A stretch of DNA of 64,000 nucleotides from Gemmatimonadaceae bacterium (lineage in GTDB: Bacteria > Gemmatimonadota > Gemmatimonadetes > Gemmatimonadales > Gemmatimonadaceae), in NCBI GenBank assembly GCA_036496605.1, contig DASXKV010000056.1, positions 1 through 64,000 of the forward strand. The letters run 5' to 3'. The notes below the pieces were generated by a model. The model saw nothing but the letters and a program-made list of their open reading frames with translations. It made no database searches and was not told the origin of the DNA. Made by a program: the position numbers and the translations under genes. This document shows positions 51,035 through 60,311 of this stretch, piece after piece (positions within the stretch are counted from its first letter, which is position 1; the number at the start of each line of letters is the position of its first letter).

Positions 51035-53701
51035 ATGCCCGATAGCCCGAGCCAATCGACCCCGCGAGCCGTAGCGACTGCGTACGTCGACGACGTCGCC
51101 TGGCGCGCCGTCGTCGATGCGACCCAGGGCGCGTACGAGGTCCTCGCGGAGCTTGCGCGCGACAGCGAGGGGGCTGTCGCGTTCATCGGCCGGCCGCTCG
51201 CCGGGGGCGAGCTGCTCGTTCTCAAGCTCGAGCCCGAGGCGCCTGACGAGACAGGCGTTCGCCACTACTCGCTGTTCGAGCTGAAGAAGCTCGACGATGC
51301 GGTTCCCGCGCCACACATCAACTGTCCCGTCTGCGCCGCGCTCGTCGGTGCGTGGCGTCCTCGATGTCCGGCCTGCGGTGTCATTATCGCCGCGGGCAGC
51401 GACGGCCCGGTTGGAACCGATGTGCTGCTCGCGTTCTATCGGTTCGTGTCCAGCCGGCACGATGTAATCGGCGAGCTCGCCACCGAAGGCGCCGGCCCGC
51501 CCGCCTACCTCGTTCGTGCCCGCGACGGCACCCAGCACTCCCTGGTACGTCTCGCGTTAGGCGGCACGGCTGGTGCGGGAGCGATGCGTTACGTCGTCGA
51601 CGTCTTGCCGCTCGTCGGAGCCGCGGGCGGCGCTCCGGGCGCACCGACGCGTCTCACCCTCGATCTCGCGGCGTCGACTTCCGCGGTCGCTGTGCCGGCG
51701 GCGACGTCGGGCGGCGAGCGCACCTGCCCACAATGCGGCGCGCGCTTTGGGGCAGGCACGCTCTTCTGCCCACTCGACGGCGCCAGTCTTCGACCAGTCA
51801 CCTCTGGCGCGGACCTCATCGGCCAGCTCATCGACGATCGCTACTATATCGAGCAGCGGCTCGGCGAGGGAGGAATGGGCGAGGTGTACGTCGCCCACCA
51901 GGTGCGCACGGGACGCAAGTGCGCGCTCAAGCTCATGCACCTGTCGATGACGCAGGATCCGGACGCTGTCGGTCGATTCCGTCGTGAGGCGTCGAGCGCG
52001 TGCGCGATCTCTCATCCGCATGTCGCGACCATTTTCGACTCGGGCGAGACCACCGATCGCCGCCCCTACTTCGCTATGGAATTCGTCGATGGCCGATCGC
52101 TCTCGCAGGCGATCCGGGACGAAGGCCGGCTGGATACGTGGCGCGCGACGGACATCGCGCGGCAAATCGCGCTCGGCCTCGCTGCGGCGCACGATCTCGA
52201 CATCGTCCACCGCGATCTCAAGCCGGAGAACGTCATGCTTGGCGCCGCGCGCGGCGGCATGGACTATGTGAAGCTGGTCGACTTCGGCATCGCCAAGCCG
52301 ACGACGACCGTGGCGGGGAACACGATAACCCGCACCGGTTTCATACTCGGCACTCCGGCGTACATGAGCCCAGAGCAGCTCTGCGCGGACAAGCTCGATG
52401 GCCGGAGCGATCTCTACTCGTTGGGGTGCGTGCTTTATGAAATGCTCACTGGCGAAACGCCGTTTGGCGGGAGCAGCCTCGAGAAGTTGATGATGCACCG
52501 CCTCACCGAGGATCCGCCGCACCCGCGGACACTCAATGAGCAAATACCGCCGCTTCTCGACGAGATCGTGACACGCCTGCTCGCGCGCTCAGCGGATGAT
52601 CGCTATCCAGACGCCCACGCGGCCGCCGAGGTACTCGGCGCGGCACAGGATACGCTGGAGGGTCCGCGTCCGACGACCGGCGTCGGCGGGCGTGGTGGGC
52701 CGTTAGGCATGCGGACGCCCACCCCGAAGCCCCGCCCGACGCCGGTCGGAAGCGTCGCGGTCACCGCGGGGAATCGTCCGCCGCGCCGCTCGCGCGACAA
52801 CGTTCCACCCGCGCCGCTCTCCCCGGCAATCCCCTTCCGAACGCCAGCGTTCGGCGTTCCGCGCGTCAGCGACGCAACCCTCGAGCGGCTGACTGCCGCT
52901 CGCCGGAATCGCCTGCGCGTCATTACCGGAGCAGCAGCGGTCGTTCTCGTCGCCGGCGGTGCGTTCGCGGCATGGCGCCTAACGGCTCACACCGCGGCGC
53001 CAGTTCAGCCACCGGCTCCCGTTGCTCGAGACTCCGTGAGGAGCGCGCTGCCCCCCGCGCGCGACACGCAGTCGGTGCCAGCCGCCGTGGCCGAACAGGT
53101 GAAGTCGCCCGGGCGCCGCACCGACACGGCGCGTGCTCCGAAGTCAACGGCAAAACCACCCGCTGCGATCGTCACCCACTCCGACCCGACGGCCTCTCAG
53201 GCAGTGACGCAGGCTCCAGCGACGACGGTCGCACCGGTCACGCCGTCGATCACGACCACCACGCCTCCGCGGGACACAAAGCCACTCGAGGTCGCTCCCC
53301 TGCCCGCTGCGGCGGCACCAGTCAACGATGCCAAGGCACGCGCCGACGCGGCGGAGGCGCAGCGCGCCGAAGTCGCCCGCGCTCGGGAGTCGATCGACTC
53401 ATACGTGCGCGCCATTGGCGCAAAGCAGCTCGAGACGCTGCAGCAGCTCTTCCCGAGCATGAATCGGCAGACGCGCGACGGCTACGACGCGTTCTTCAAC
53501 AGCGTCTCCGATCTCTCGACGCAGCTCATCGGGACGCCGGACGTCAGCCTGCACGGTGCAACGGCCGACGCCCAATTCGTGGCCGAGATGAAGTACCGCG
53601 ATCCGTCGCGTGGCAACGTGAGCCAACGCACCTCGTACCGCGCAAAGCTCCAGCGCACGGATCGGGGATGGATCATCGTCAGTCTCGGCGCGGCGCAGTG
53701 A
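51035..53701 (+). CDS. transmembrane Ser/Thr protein kinase with two zinc ribbons
   Basis: Hanks-type kinase, 888 aa. Order: N-terminal region (1-90), zinc ribbon CPVCAALVGAWRPRCPACG (about 98-116), a beta region, second ribbon CPQCGARFGAGTLFCPLDG (about 230-248), kinase domain (about 270-530), Ala/Pro linker, one membrane helix (about 630-650), Thr/Ala-rich stretch, and an NTF2/SnoaL-like extracytoplasmic domain (about 775-885). Catalytic features: LGEGGMGEVY, the ALKLM lysine, HRDLKPENV, DFGIAKP, GTPAYMSPEQL. ATG at 51035. A soluble-domain sensor with metal sites is unusual. Its stop is 4 bp from the convergent barrel gene. Confidence 0.88.
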   Translation: MPDSPSQSTPRAVATAYVDDVAWRAVVDATQGAYEVLAELARDSEGAVAFIGRPLAGGELLVLKLEPEAPDETGVRHYSLFELKKLDDAVPAPHINCPVCAALVGAWRPRCPACGVIIAAGSDGPVGTDVLLAFYRFVSSRHDVIGELATEGAGPPAYLVRARDGTQHSLVRLALGGTAGAGAMRYVVDVLPLVGAAGGAPGAPTRLTLDLAASTSAVAVPAATSGGERTCPQCGARFGAGTLFCPLDGASLRPVTSGADLIGQLIDDRYYIEQRLGEGGMGEVYVAHQVRTGRKCALKLMHLSMTQDPDAVGRFRREASSACAISHPHVATIFDSGETTDRRPYFAMEFVDGRSLSQAIRDEGRLDTWRATDIARQIALGLAAAHDLDIVHRDLKPENVMLGAARGGMDYVKLVDFGIAKPTTTVAGNTITRTGFILGTPAYMSPEQLCADKLDGRSDLYSLGCVLYEMLTGETPFGGSSLEKLMMHRLTEDPPHPRTLNEQIPPLLDEIVTRLLARSADDRYPDAHAAAEVLGAAQDTLEGPRPTTGVGGRGGPLGMRTPTPKPRPTPVGSVAVTAGNRPPRRSRDNVPPAPLSPAIPFRTPAFGVPRVSDATLERLTAARRNRLRVITGAAAVVLVAGGAFAAWRLTAHTAAPVQPPAPVARDSVRSALPPARDTQSVPAAVAEQVKSPGRRTDTARAPKSTAKPPAAIVTHSDPTASQAVTQAPATTVAPVTPSITTTTPPRDTKPLEVAPLPAAAAPVNDAKARADAAEAQRAEVARARESIDSYVRAIGAKQLETLQQLFPSMNRQTRDGYDAFFNSVSDLSTQLIGTPDVSLHGATADAQFVAEMKYRDPSRGNVSQRTSYRAKLQRTDRGWIIVSLGAAQ

Positions 53702-53705
53702 CGGT

Positions 53706-54980
53706 TTAGAAGTTCCTCTCCAGTCCGACCGTCCACGTTGCCTTCGGCCGCATTCCTCCCTCGGAGATGGGGAAGAGGACGTTGCCGACAAAAATGAAGC
53801 CGGCGCCGACCAATAGCTTCCCTCCCATCGACGCCCCGACGATGTCGTCCCTTCCACTGGGAATGTTGGTTCGCGGCACGACGGTCCCGTCGATGAATAC
53901 CGCGGGCTTCGGCAGCGTCAGCTTGTCGGTGCCCACCGGCCATTCCCCAACGACGTCGGCGGCGAGCGTGAACGGCGCCGCGATCAGCGCGTCGAAGCCG
54001 ACGGCCGAGAGTATCCCGGAATTCTGATCGACGCCGGAGCGATACAGATATCCGATGTCGGCGTGCGGCGTGAATTGCTTCAGCGTGAGGGACGTGATGA
54101 ACCAGCTGACCACCGACGTTTTGCCGGTCCCGAGCAAATCCTCCTTCTTGCCCGTCGGCAGACGCACATCGGCGAGAAACGCTGCACCGCCGATCGGCGA
54201 TTGAACGAGATTGAACTTTGCTCGTATGGACACGTCGCCGATGCCGCTCTGCATTGCCGAGCCACGCGCCGTATCGACGAGCTGCGGGTCGGTCGCCGTC
54301 CCCTTCCAGTAGTGATTGATCGCGCTCGTTGCCGGTACGATCGTTCCGATGCTTGTCCCGCTCACCGACAAATTCACGAACGGAATCGCAAAGCCGATGT
54401 CCACGTTGTTCGTGATCCCCCATGTTGCCGATAGCGCAAACACCGAAACGCTCGCCTGCAGCGACGTGGCGACGTGAATGGTGTCGAGCTCGATAATCGG
54501 ATCGCCCAGTCCCGGGGGCGGCACGTCCTGGTGCGTGAGAGTCATCTGCAGGTTGGTGAGCGGAACACCTCGCAGGGAAGCGAATGAGCTCTCGGTGTAC
54601 TTCCCGCTGATGACGAGTCGTCCGCGGCCGAGGGTCTGTGAGCGCTCGCCAAAGATCGGACCAGTCGATTGGGCGGTCGCCGTGGGCAGGCCGGCGGCGT
54701 CGAAGACGAACGTCGTGCCGCTACTCGTCGCGCCAAGCGGTACGTTGGCGACGCTGTTGGTAATCGCATCATTCAGAAAGTCGACGACCACCTCGCCGAC
54801 GGCCTCCGCATCAGGATTGTAGTGTGTCCCGTGGAAGCCTGTCGACAGCGAGAGGCATATCAGCGAGCTGCACGTCCCGAAATGGAATATCTCGCGCACC
54901 TTTGAGCGCACGTCGTCTTGTGCCCGGGCGGAAGAAACGACGACTACGACCGCAACGAGGGCCTGCAGCAGCTTCGCCAT
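53706..54980 (-). CDS. outer-membrane beta-barrel protein
   Basis: Start 54980 gives a signal peptide (LLQALVAVVVVVSSARAQ) and a 424-aa protein; GAGG lies about 7 nt upstream. The longer frame has no signal. The sequence alternates short beta strands (GRLVISGKYTESS, NNVDIGFAIPFVNL, SIRAKFNLVQSP, FTLAADVVGEWPVG) and ends in the aromatic carboxy-terminal WTVGLERNF, the Bam recognition signature. It is similar in style to transporter-type (MetA-pathway) barrels. Function unknown; probably folded by SurA-type chaperones. Convergent with the kinase. Confidence 0.78.
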   Translation of the reverse strand: MAKLLQALVAVVVVVSSARAQDDVRSKVREIFHFGTCSSLICLSLSTGFHGTHYNPDAEAVGEVVVDFLNDAITNSVANVPLGATSSGTTFVFDAAGLPTATAQSTGPIFGERSQTLGRGRLVISGKYTESSFASLRGVPLTNLQMTLTHQDVPPPGLGDPIIELDTIHVATSLQASVSVFALSATWGITNNVDIGFAIPFVNLSVSGTSIGTIVPATSAINHYWKGTATDPQLVDTARGSAMQSGIGDVSIRAKFNLVQSPIGGAAFLADVRLPTGKKEDLLGTGKTSVVSWFITSLTLKQFTPHADIGYLYRSGVDQNSGILSAVGFDALIAAPFTLAADVVGEWPVGTDKLTLPKPAVFIDGTVVPRTNIPSGRDDIVGASMGGKLLVGAGFIFVGNVLFPISEGGMRPKATWTVGLERNF

Positions 54981-55142
54981 ACGCGCGCCTCGGGAAAGCT
55001 CGGAGGGTGTCCAGGAGGGACCGCACAATCTCCGGGCTCCAAGCGATCTCGGCAAGACCCTGAACGAAATTTGATGTGCGGTTCTCGTGTCGTCGGGCAA
55101 CGTCGTTAGGCGTCGTCGGAGCCCGGTGTTGCCAGGTCCGGC

Positions 55143-55172
55143 TTGGTAAATTGGGATTCGTTCGGCTAGATT
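55143..55172 (+). promoter_or_regulatory. tRNA-Asn promoter
   Basis: TTGGTA (55143-55148), 18-bp spacer, TAGATT (55167-55172). Expected start at about 55179, 5 nt before the tRNA 5' end. The location supports it more than the boxes themselves. Confidence 0.5.
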
Positions 55173-55183
55173 GGGTGGTCTAT

Positions 55184-55256
55184 TCCCCGATAGCTCAGTT
55201 GGTAGAGCGCTCGACTGTTAATCGAGTGGTCGTAGGTTCGAGTCCTACTCGGGGAG
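55184..55256 (+). tRNA. tRNA-Asn (GUU)
   Basis: Acceptor TCCCCGA pairs with TCGGGGA (55249-55255) and a G discriminator follows. The D-arm is GCTC-AGTTGGTA-GAGC. The anticodon stem CTCGA/TCGAG encloses loop CTGTTAA with GTT at 55217-55219. The T-arm is CGTAGGTTCGAGTCCTACT-like with GGTTCGAGTCC. CCA is not encoded. The structure is complete. Confidence 0.97.
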
Positions 55257-55264
55257 CTGTCATG

Positions 55265-55300
55265 AACGGCCAAGGTGCGACGCACCTTGGCCGTTTGCTT
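55265..55300 (+). terminator. intrinsic terminator of tRNA-Asn
   Basis: A perfect 14-bp stem (55265-55278 with 55282-55295, AACGGCCAAGGTGC core, loop GAC) is followed by TTTGCTTT. It ends the tRNA transcript before purE. Confidence 0.85.
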
Positions 55301-55365
55301 TGGCACCTGGATTTGAGTTGCGCGGCGGGATGCCCTTTATTTCCCGCGACACCGCTCAGAGGACC

Positions 55366-55938
55366 ATGCCGAGCACCAACGCAATGAAGTCAGACCGAAA
55401 AGCGAAAGGTCAGGGCGCTTCACGCCAGAAGGATGACGCGCCCTGGATCGGCGTCATCATGGGCAGCAAGTCGGACCTCAAGTACTTGCAGCCGGCAGTC
55501 GACTTACTGACCGAGCTCCGCGTTCCCCACGAGGTGCGGATCGTCTCCGCGCATCGCACACCGGATTGGATGTTCGAGTACGCTTCCACGGCCGAATCGC
55601 GAGGCCTCGAAGTGATCATTGCGGCCGCAGGCGGCGCGGCGCATTTGCCGGGCATGGTCGCAGCCAAGACGATCCTGCCCGTACTTGGCGTGCCCGTTCC
55701 AGCGACGCTGCTCAACGGACTCGACTCGCTGCTTTCGATTGTCCAGATGCCCAAGGGCGTGCCCGTCGGTACGCTGGCGATCGGCGAGCCAGGAGCCGCG
55801 AACGCCGCGTTGCTCGCGGTGTCGATCGTATCGACAACGCGTCCCGAGCTCCGCGAGCGGTTGCGCGCATGGCGCGCTCAGCGCAGCGCGGAGGTCCTGG
55901 AGGCGCGCGACATCGTCCGAGGCGGCGGAAGCGGATGA
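55366..55938 (+). CDS. purE: 5-(carboxyamino)imidazole ribonucleotide mutase PurE
   Basis: De novo purine synthesis: converts N5-CAIR to CAIR. Conserved [10 protein letters not shown] start, SAHRTP, the [12 protein letters not shown] loop and [23 protein letters not shown] are present. The start is uncertain: TTG 55300, ATG 55330, 55366 and 55384 are in frame. 55366 is chosen, with AGAGGA just before it, but it gives an unusually long basic N-terminus (about 25 residues before the core). The stop overlaps the purK ATG (ATGA). With PurK it avoids the need for a direct AIR carboxylase. Confidence 0.93.
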   Translation: MPSTNAMKSDRKAKGQGASRQKDDAPWIGVIMGSKSDLKYLQPAVDLLTELRVPHEVRIVSAHRTPDWMFEYASTAESRGLEVIIAAAGGAAHLPGMVAAKTILPVLGVPVPATLLNGLDSLLSIVQMPKGVPVGTLAIGEPGAANAALLAVSIVSTTRPELRERLRAWRAQRSAEVLEARDIVRGGGSG

Positions 55939-57098
55939 CGCCGACCATCCTTCCCGGCGCGACGATCGGCATTCTCGGCGGCGGACAACTCGGCCGCATG
56001 ACCGCGATGGCAGCGCGCACACTTGGATATGATGTGCACGTGCTCGACCCGGATCCGGAGTGCGCCGCGAAAGCCGTGGTGGATCGTCTCGTCACGGCGC
56101 GTTTCGATGACGCAGGCGCAGCGGCCGATCTCGCGCAGCATTGCGATGTGGTGACGCTCGAGATCGAGCAGATCTCGACCGCGAGTCTCGACGCCGCGGC
56201 TCGCCACGCACCAGTTCGTCCGTCGTCGAAGTTGTTAGGCATCGTGCAGGATCGCGCGCTGCAGAAACGGTGGTTGACTGACGCGGGATTCCCCGTTGGC
56301 CCGTATGCCGAAGTCGCCGACGCTGATTCCGTTCGACGCACGGTGAGCAAACTCGGAGCGCTGGTCGTCAAAGCGACACGCGGCGGTTACGACGGTCGCA
56401 GCCAGGTCCGCGTCGGCGGCGTTGCCGACTCCAGCACGGCGTGGGCAAGCCTGGTTGGACCGTCCGGCGGTGCGCGACACGCCGTCGCGGAGCAAGCGCT
56501 CGATCTCGAGTCGGAGCTCTCGGCGATGATCGCGCGGTCACCCAACGGCGAAACCGCCGTGTATCCGCCCGCACTCAACTATCACGAGCGGCAGGTCCTG
56601 TCATGGTCCGTGATCCCGGCACCCCTGCCGGCCGACCTCGTGAAGCGCGCGACATCGCTCGCGCGCGGCATCGCCGACGCCGCCGGCCTCGAGGGCCTCC
56701 TCGCGGTTGAGATGTTTCTCACCACGAGTGGTCAGCTATTCGTGAATGAGCTCGCGCCGCGACCGCACAATTCCTTTCACGAAACGGAGCTGGCCTGCCC
56801 GACGAGCCAGTTCGAACAGCTCGTTCGCGCCGTGTGCAACTTGCCACTCGGCGATACGTCCATCGTTCGCCCTGCGGCGATCGTGAATCTCTTCGGCGAT
56901 CTCTGGACTGACGGCGTTCCACGCTTCGACGCCGCGCTCGCCGAACCGATGACACGACTCCATCTCTACGGCAAGCGCGTTGCCCGGCCTGGGCGCAAGA
57001 TGGGCCACATCTCCGCCTACGGCGACACCGCAGACGCCGCCTTATCGCGTGCACACGCCGCCGTGGCTCGACTCACCGCGGCAAGGAACGTTGGATGA
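55935..57098 (+). CDS. purK: N5-carboxyaminoimidazole ribonucleotide synthase PurK
   Basis: ATP-grasp enzyme making N5-CAIR from AIR, bicarbonate and [15 protein letters not shown] at the N-terminus, ATP-grasp [13 protein letters not shown] and the metal region [14 protein letters not shown] are clear. The length of 387 aa is normal. It overlaps purE at its start, and its stop overlaps the ackA ATG. Two purine genes are therefore translationally tied to acetate kinase. Confidence 0.95.
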   Translation: MTPTILPGATIGILGGGQLGRMTAMAARTLGYDVHVLDPDPECAAKAVVDRLVTARFDDAGAAADLAQHCDVVTLEIEQISTASLDAAARHAPVRPSSKLLGIVQDRALQKRWLTDAGFPVGPYAEVADADSVRRTVSKLGALVVKATRGGYDGRSQVRVGGVADSSTAWASLVGPSGGARHAVAEQALDLESELSAMIARSPNGETAVYPPALNYHERQVLSWSVIPAPLPADLVKRATSLARGIADAAGLEGLLAVEMFLTTSGQLFVNELAPRPHNSFHETELACPTSQFEQLVRAVCNLPLGDTSIVRPAAIVNLFGDLWTDGVPRFDAALAEPMTRLHLYGKRVARPGRKMGHISAYGDTADAALSRAHAAVARLTAARNVG

Positions 57099-58339
57099 AC
57101 GTCCTCGTGCTCAATGCCGGCTCGTCGACCCTCAAGTTCCAACTCGTTCGCACGGATCAGGAACGCATGGCGGCGGGCACGGACGAGCGGTTGGCGCGCG
57201 GGCAGTACGATCGCATCGGTGGCGAGACGATCTACGCCGTGACGACCAAGGACGGTGCGACCTTTCGCGGCACGGCGCCGCTCCGCGACCACCGCGCGGC
57301 AATTGAGCATCTTCTCACGTGGCTCGCGAGCGATTCGTCCGGCGTTCCGATTTCGAGCATTGCGGAGATCGAGGCCGTCGGCCATCGCGTCACACACGGT
57401 GGCGAGCGTTTCTGGCGGTCGGTCCGCATCGACGACGACGTCGTAGACGGAATCGAAGAGACCATCGAGCTCGCTCCGCTGCACAATCCGAACAACCTCA
57501 AGGGCATCCAGGCGGCGCGCGCCGCGCTCGGTCCGGGTATCCCGCAGGTTGCCGTGTTCGACACGGCGTTCCACCACACGTTGCCGGATTGGGCCTATCT
57601 CTACGCGTTGCCCTATCAGTGGTATCGCCGCCATCGCATCCGACGCTACGGCTTTCACGGCACGTCGTACCGGTACGTCGCGTATCGATATCGTACGATC
57701 ACCGGACGAAGTCGTGAGCAAACCAAGATCATCGCGCTGCATCTCGGCAACGGCTGCTCGGCCTGTGCGATCAACGCGGGCTCCTCGGTCGATACCTCGA
57801 TGGGCTTTACTCCGCTCGAAGGCCTTGTGATGGGAACGCGATCCGGCGATCTCGATCCCGCGATTCTCGACCACGTCGCCTCGAAGGAAGGCTACTCCTC
57901 TCCGGAGATTGAGGGAATCCTCAACAAGCAATCCGGCCTTCTGGGCATATCCGGTCTCACCAACGACATGCGGGAACTGCTCGCCGAGGAAGCGGAGCAC
58001 GGCGACCGCCGCGCACGGCTCGCGATCGACCTCTTCGCCTACCGCGCACGGAAGTACATCGGCAGCTACCTGGCGGCGATGAATGGCGCGGACGCTTTGA
58101 TCTTTGCCGGCGGCGTCGGCGAGAACGCGAGCACCGTGCGCGCGCGAATCTGCGACGGGCTCCAGTGGATGGGGATCGTCATCGACCCGGAGCGGAACGC
58201 CGCCACGATCGACGGCAAGGAAGGCCGCATCGACGCCGGGGAGTCGCGCGTCGAAGTCTGGGTCATCCCGACCGATGAGGAATTGCTCATCGCCCGCGAC
58301 GCGGTCCGGGTCGTTCTCGGCATCGAGCATCCGAGTTGA
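57095..58339 (+). CDS. ackA: acetate kinase
   Basis: Interconverts acetate + ATP and acetyl phosphate. N-terminal [21 protein letters not shown], the catalytic region [27 protein letters not shown] and [10 protein letters not shown] are all present. The length of 414 aa is typical. It starts in the end of purK. No true pta gene was seen; the Pta-like part of maeB is probably regulatory. The next gene begins at the stop. Confidence 0.96.
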   Translation: MNVLVLNAGSSTLKFQLVRTDQERMAAGTDERLARGQYDRIGGETIYAVTTKDGATFRGTAPLRDHRAAIEHLLTWLASDSSGVPISSIAEIEAVGHRVTHGGERFWRSVRIDDDVVDGIEETIELAPLHNPNNLKGIQAARAALGPGIPQVAVFDTAFHHTLPDWAYLYALPYQWYRRHRIRRYGFHGTSYRYVAYRYRTITGRSREQTKIIALHLGNGCSACAINAGSSVDTSMGFTPLEGLVMGTRSGDLDPAILDHVASKEGYSSPEIEGILNKQSGLLGISGLTNDMRELLAEEAEHGDRRARLAIDLFAYRARKYIGSYLAAMNGADALIFAGGVGENASTVRARICDGLQWMGIVIDPERNAATIDGKEGRIDAGESRVEVWVIPTDEELLIARDAVRVVLGIEHPS

Positions 58340-58347
58340 CCTCTGCC

Positions 58348-59466
58348 ATGCAGATCGCCGACTTCACTCTCGAGCGATACTTCGCGCGCTGGGAATTCAA
58401 CGTCCGCCATGTGCTTTGCGCGTCCGATCTCGAGGCGCTTTCGCTCCAGGAGCTCCTCGCGCTCGCCGATCCGCCGGCTCGCGCTCTCTGGGACGGTCTC
58501 CGCCTTGGCTACACCGAGTCCCTCGGCCATCCCGTGCTGCGCGCCGAGATCGCGCGTCTGTATGCGACGGCCACCTCGGAAGACGTGATCACTTTCGTCG
58601 GCGCCGAGGAAGCGATCTTCCTCGCGATGCATGCGCTGCTCACCGCGGGCGATCACGCCGTGGTTCTCTGGCCTGCCTATCAGTCGCTCTACGAAGTCGC
58701 GCGCTCCATCGGCGCGTCGGTGAGCCTGGTCGCGCTCGAACCGCATTCCTGGGCGTTCGACCCGGACGCTGTACTCGACGCCCTTGAACCCAATACGCGC
58801 CTCGCGGTCGTCAACTTTCCCCACAGCCCAACGGGCGCGCTGGCGTCGTCCGACGCCTTCGAGTACCTAACGACGCAGCTCGAGCAACGCGGCATCGCGC
58901 TCTTCTCCGACGAAGTGTATCGGGGTCTCGAGTTCGACGTAGCACAACGGTTGCCGGCCGCCGTCGATGTTGGAAGTAAAACACTCAGCCTGGGCGTCCT
59001 CTCCAAGACCTATGCGCTCGCGGGTCTCCGCATTGGATGGATCGTAACGCACGATGCCATGCTGCGCGATCGCCTTGCGCGGCTGAAGGACTACACGACC
59101 ATCTGTGGAAGTGCGCCCAGCGAGATTCTCGCAATCATCGCGCTGCGCGCCCGTGAGCGCGTGGTCGCGCGGAGCCGGTCGATCATCGGCGCCAATCTTC
59201 CACTCCTCGATGCGTTCTTCGATCGGCACGCCGAGCGATTCTCCTGGGTGCGGCCGCTGGCAGGTAGCGTCGCCTTTCCTCGTCTGCGAACCGATGCCGC
59301 TGGCGCGATCGACCGCTTCTGCGACGAGCTGGTCGAGCGCGAGGGCGTCCTGCTCCTCCCTGGCTCCCGCTTCGCGCACCCCGGTAATCACTTTCGCATC
59401 GGCTTCGGACGTGCCGATATGCCAGCGGCGCTGGAGCGATTGGAGGAGTTCGTCCTTCGCAGTTGA
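58348..59466 (+). CDS. class I/II PLP-dependent aminotransferase
   Basis: Fold-type I aminotransferase, 372 aa from the ATG at 58348; a TTG at 58336 overlaps the ackA stop and is an alternative. The PLP Lys is in LGVLSKTYALAGLRIGW (about 220-235). Other marks are NFPHSPTGA (Asn/Pro of the PLP pocket), DEVYRGLEF and the C-terminal HFRIGFGR, the Arg binding the alpha-carboxylate. Amino-acid specificity cannot be told. It is the last gene of the purE-purK-ackA run. Confidence 0.88.
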   Translation: MQIADFTLERYFARWEFNVRHVLCASDLEALSLQELLALADPPARALWDGLRLGYTESLGHPVLRAEIARLYATATSEDVITFVGAEEAIFLAMHALLTAGDHAVVLWPAYQSLYEVARSIGASVSLVALEPHSWAFDPDAVLDALEPNTRLAVVNFPHSPTGALASSDAFEYLTTQLEQRGIALFSDEVYRGLEFDVAQRLPAAVDVGSKTLSLGVLSKTYALAGLRIGWIVTHDAMLRDRLARLKDYTTICGSAPSEILAIIALRARERVVARSRSIIGANLPLLDAFFDRHAERFSWVRPLAGSVAFPRLRTDAAGAIDRFCDELVEREGVLLLPGSRFAHPGNHFRIGFGRADMPAALERLEEFVLRS

Positions 59467-59530
59467 GCGAGGCCCATCGCTCTCGGACTCGACGATGGCG
59501 CCCTCGGCCGTTCGGCACTTCCCTTGCGAC

Positions 59531-59574
59531 AGGAGGATTACTCCATGGCCGGTCAGGCATCGTTATTGGAGTAA
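59531..59574 (+). promoter_or_regulatory. 9-codon leader ORF with perfect ribosome site (MAGQASLLE)
   Basis: AGGAGG at 59531-59536 lies 8 nt before an ATG at 59545. The frame reads M-A-G-Q-A-S-L-L-E and stops with TAA at 59572-59574. Its last codons form the GGAG that serves as the ribosome site for the next GTG at 59577, only 2 nt after the stop. This arrangement is expected for translational coupling. Confidence 0.5.
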
Positions 59575-59576
59575 TC

Positions 59577-60266
59577 GTGAGCACTTCGACAACCAATCGT
59601 TCGTCCGCCGTCGAGCAAGTCACCGAAGCAATGCTCGCAGGCGCTCTGTTCGGCTACGCAGCGGAGCAACGCGGCCGAAGGGCCGTCAGCGCGCGGGTCG
59701 TTGGATCGGCGCTGCTCCTCGCCGCCTTTGCTCCTTCGCTTGTCCGTCGGCTCCTGCGTGCAGGCGCCGCACGTCGGCGCGTCCATCTGCGCACCACGCT
59801 CGAGCTCGACAGACCAGTTCACGAAGTCTTTGAGTTCTGCCGCGACTTCGAGAACTTCCCGCGCGTCATTCAGTCGCTCCACAACGTCACCGATTTTCAG
59901 GACGGACGCTCGCGATGGGAAGTCATGTCTCCAGGAGGGGAGATTCTCTCCTGGGATGCGCAAGTGACCAAGTACGTGCCTAACGTCGTTCTTGCCTGGC
60001 AGTCGCTTCCCGGCTCTATCGTCGATTGCAACGGTGTCATCCGCTTTGCGCCGACGCCGAATGGAGGCACCGAACTTCGGATCCAGATCCAATACGACCC
60101 ACGACACACCGATTTGTCGGACGCCGTTCGCGCGCTCTTCGACGTGTCCCGAAAGAAGCAACTCGAGGCCGATCTCGCGCGGGCAAATTTCTACTTCACC
60201 ACGCACGCGCGAATCCCCGAGTCGCGTTCGGAGGCCGAAGGCAACGAGGCCTCGACGATCGCCTAA
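59577..60266 (+). CDS. SRPBCC-family protein with N-terminal membrane segment
   Basis: GTG start at 59577, with GGAG 5 nt upstream inside the leader ORF's stop region; 229 aa. A hydrophobic segment (about 45-65, VVGSALLLAAFAPSLVRRLL) follows a short N-terminus. The rest is a polyketide-cyclase/START-like domain: VFEFCRDFENFPRVIQSLHNV, WEVMSPGGEILSW, PNGGTELRIQIQYD and a long C-terminal helix. It resembles membrane-linked YndB/CoxG-like proteins. Possible lipid or hydrophobic-ligand binding. The stop is in a GCCTAACG octamer, with another one just after it. Confidence 0.82.
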   Translation: MSTSTTNRSSAVEQVTEAMLAGALFGYAAEQRGRRAVSARVVGSALLLAAFAPSLVRRLLRAGAARRRVHLRTTLELDRPVHEVFEFCRDFENFPRVIQSLHNVTDFQDGRSRWEVMSPGGEILSWDAQVTKYVPNVVLAWQSLPGSIVDCNGVIRFAPTPNGGTELRIQIQYDPRHTDLSDAVRALFDVSRKKQLEADLARANFYFTTHARIPESRSEAEGNEASTIA

Positions 60267-60311
60267 CGTCTGTCGTCGTCCCGTCCCGCACCGCCTAACG
60301 GGAAACCGATC

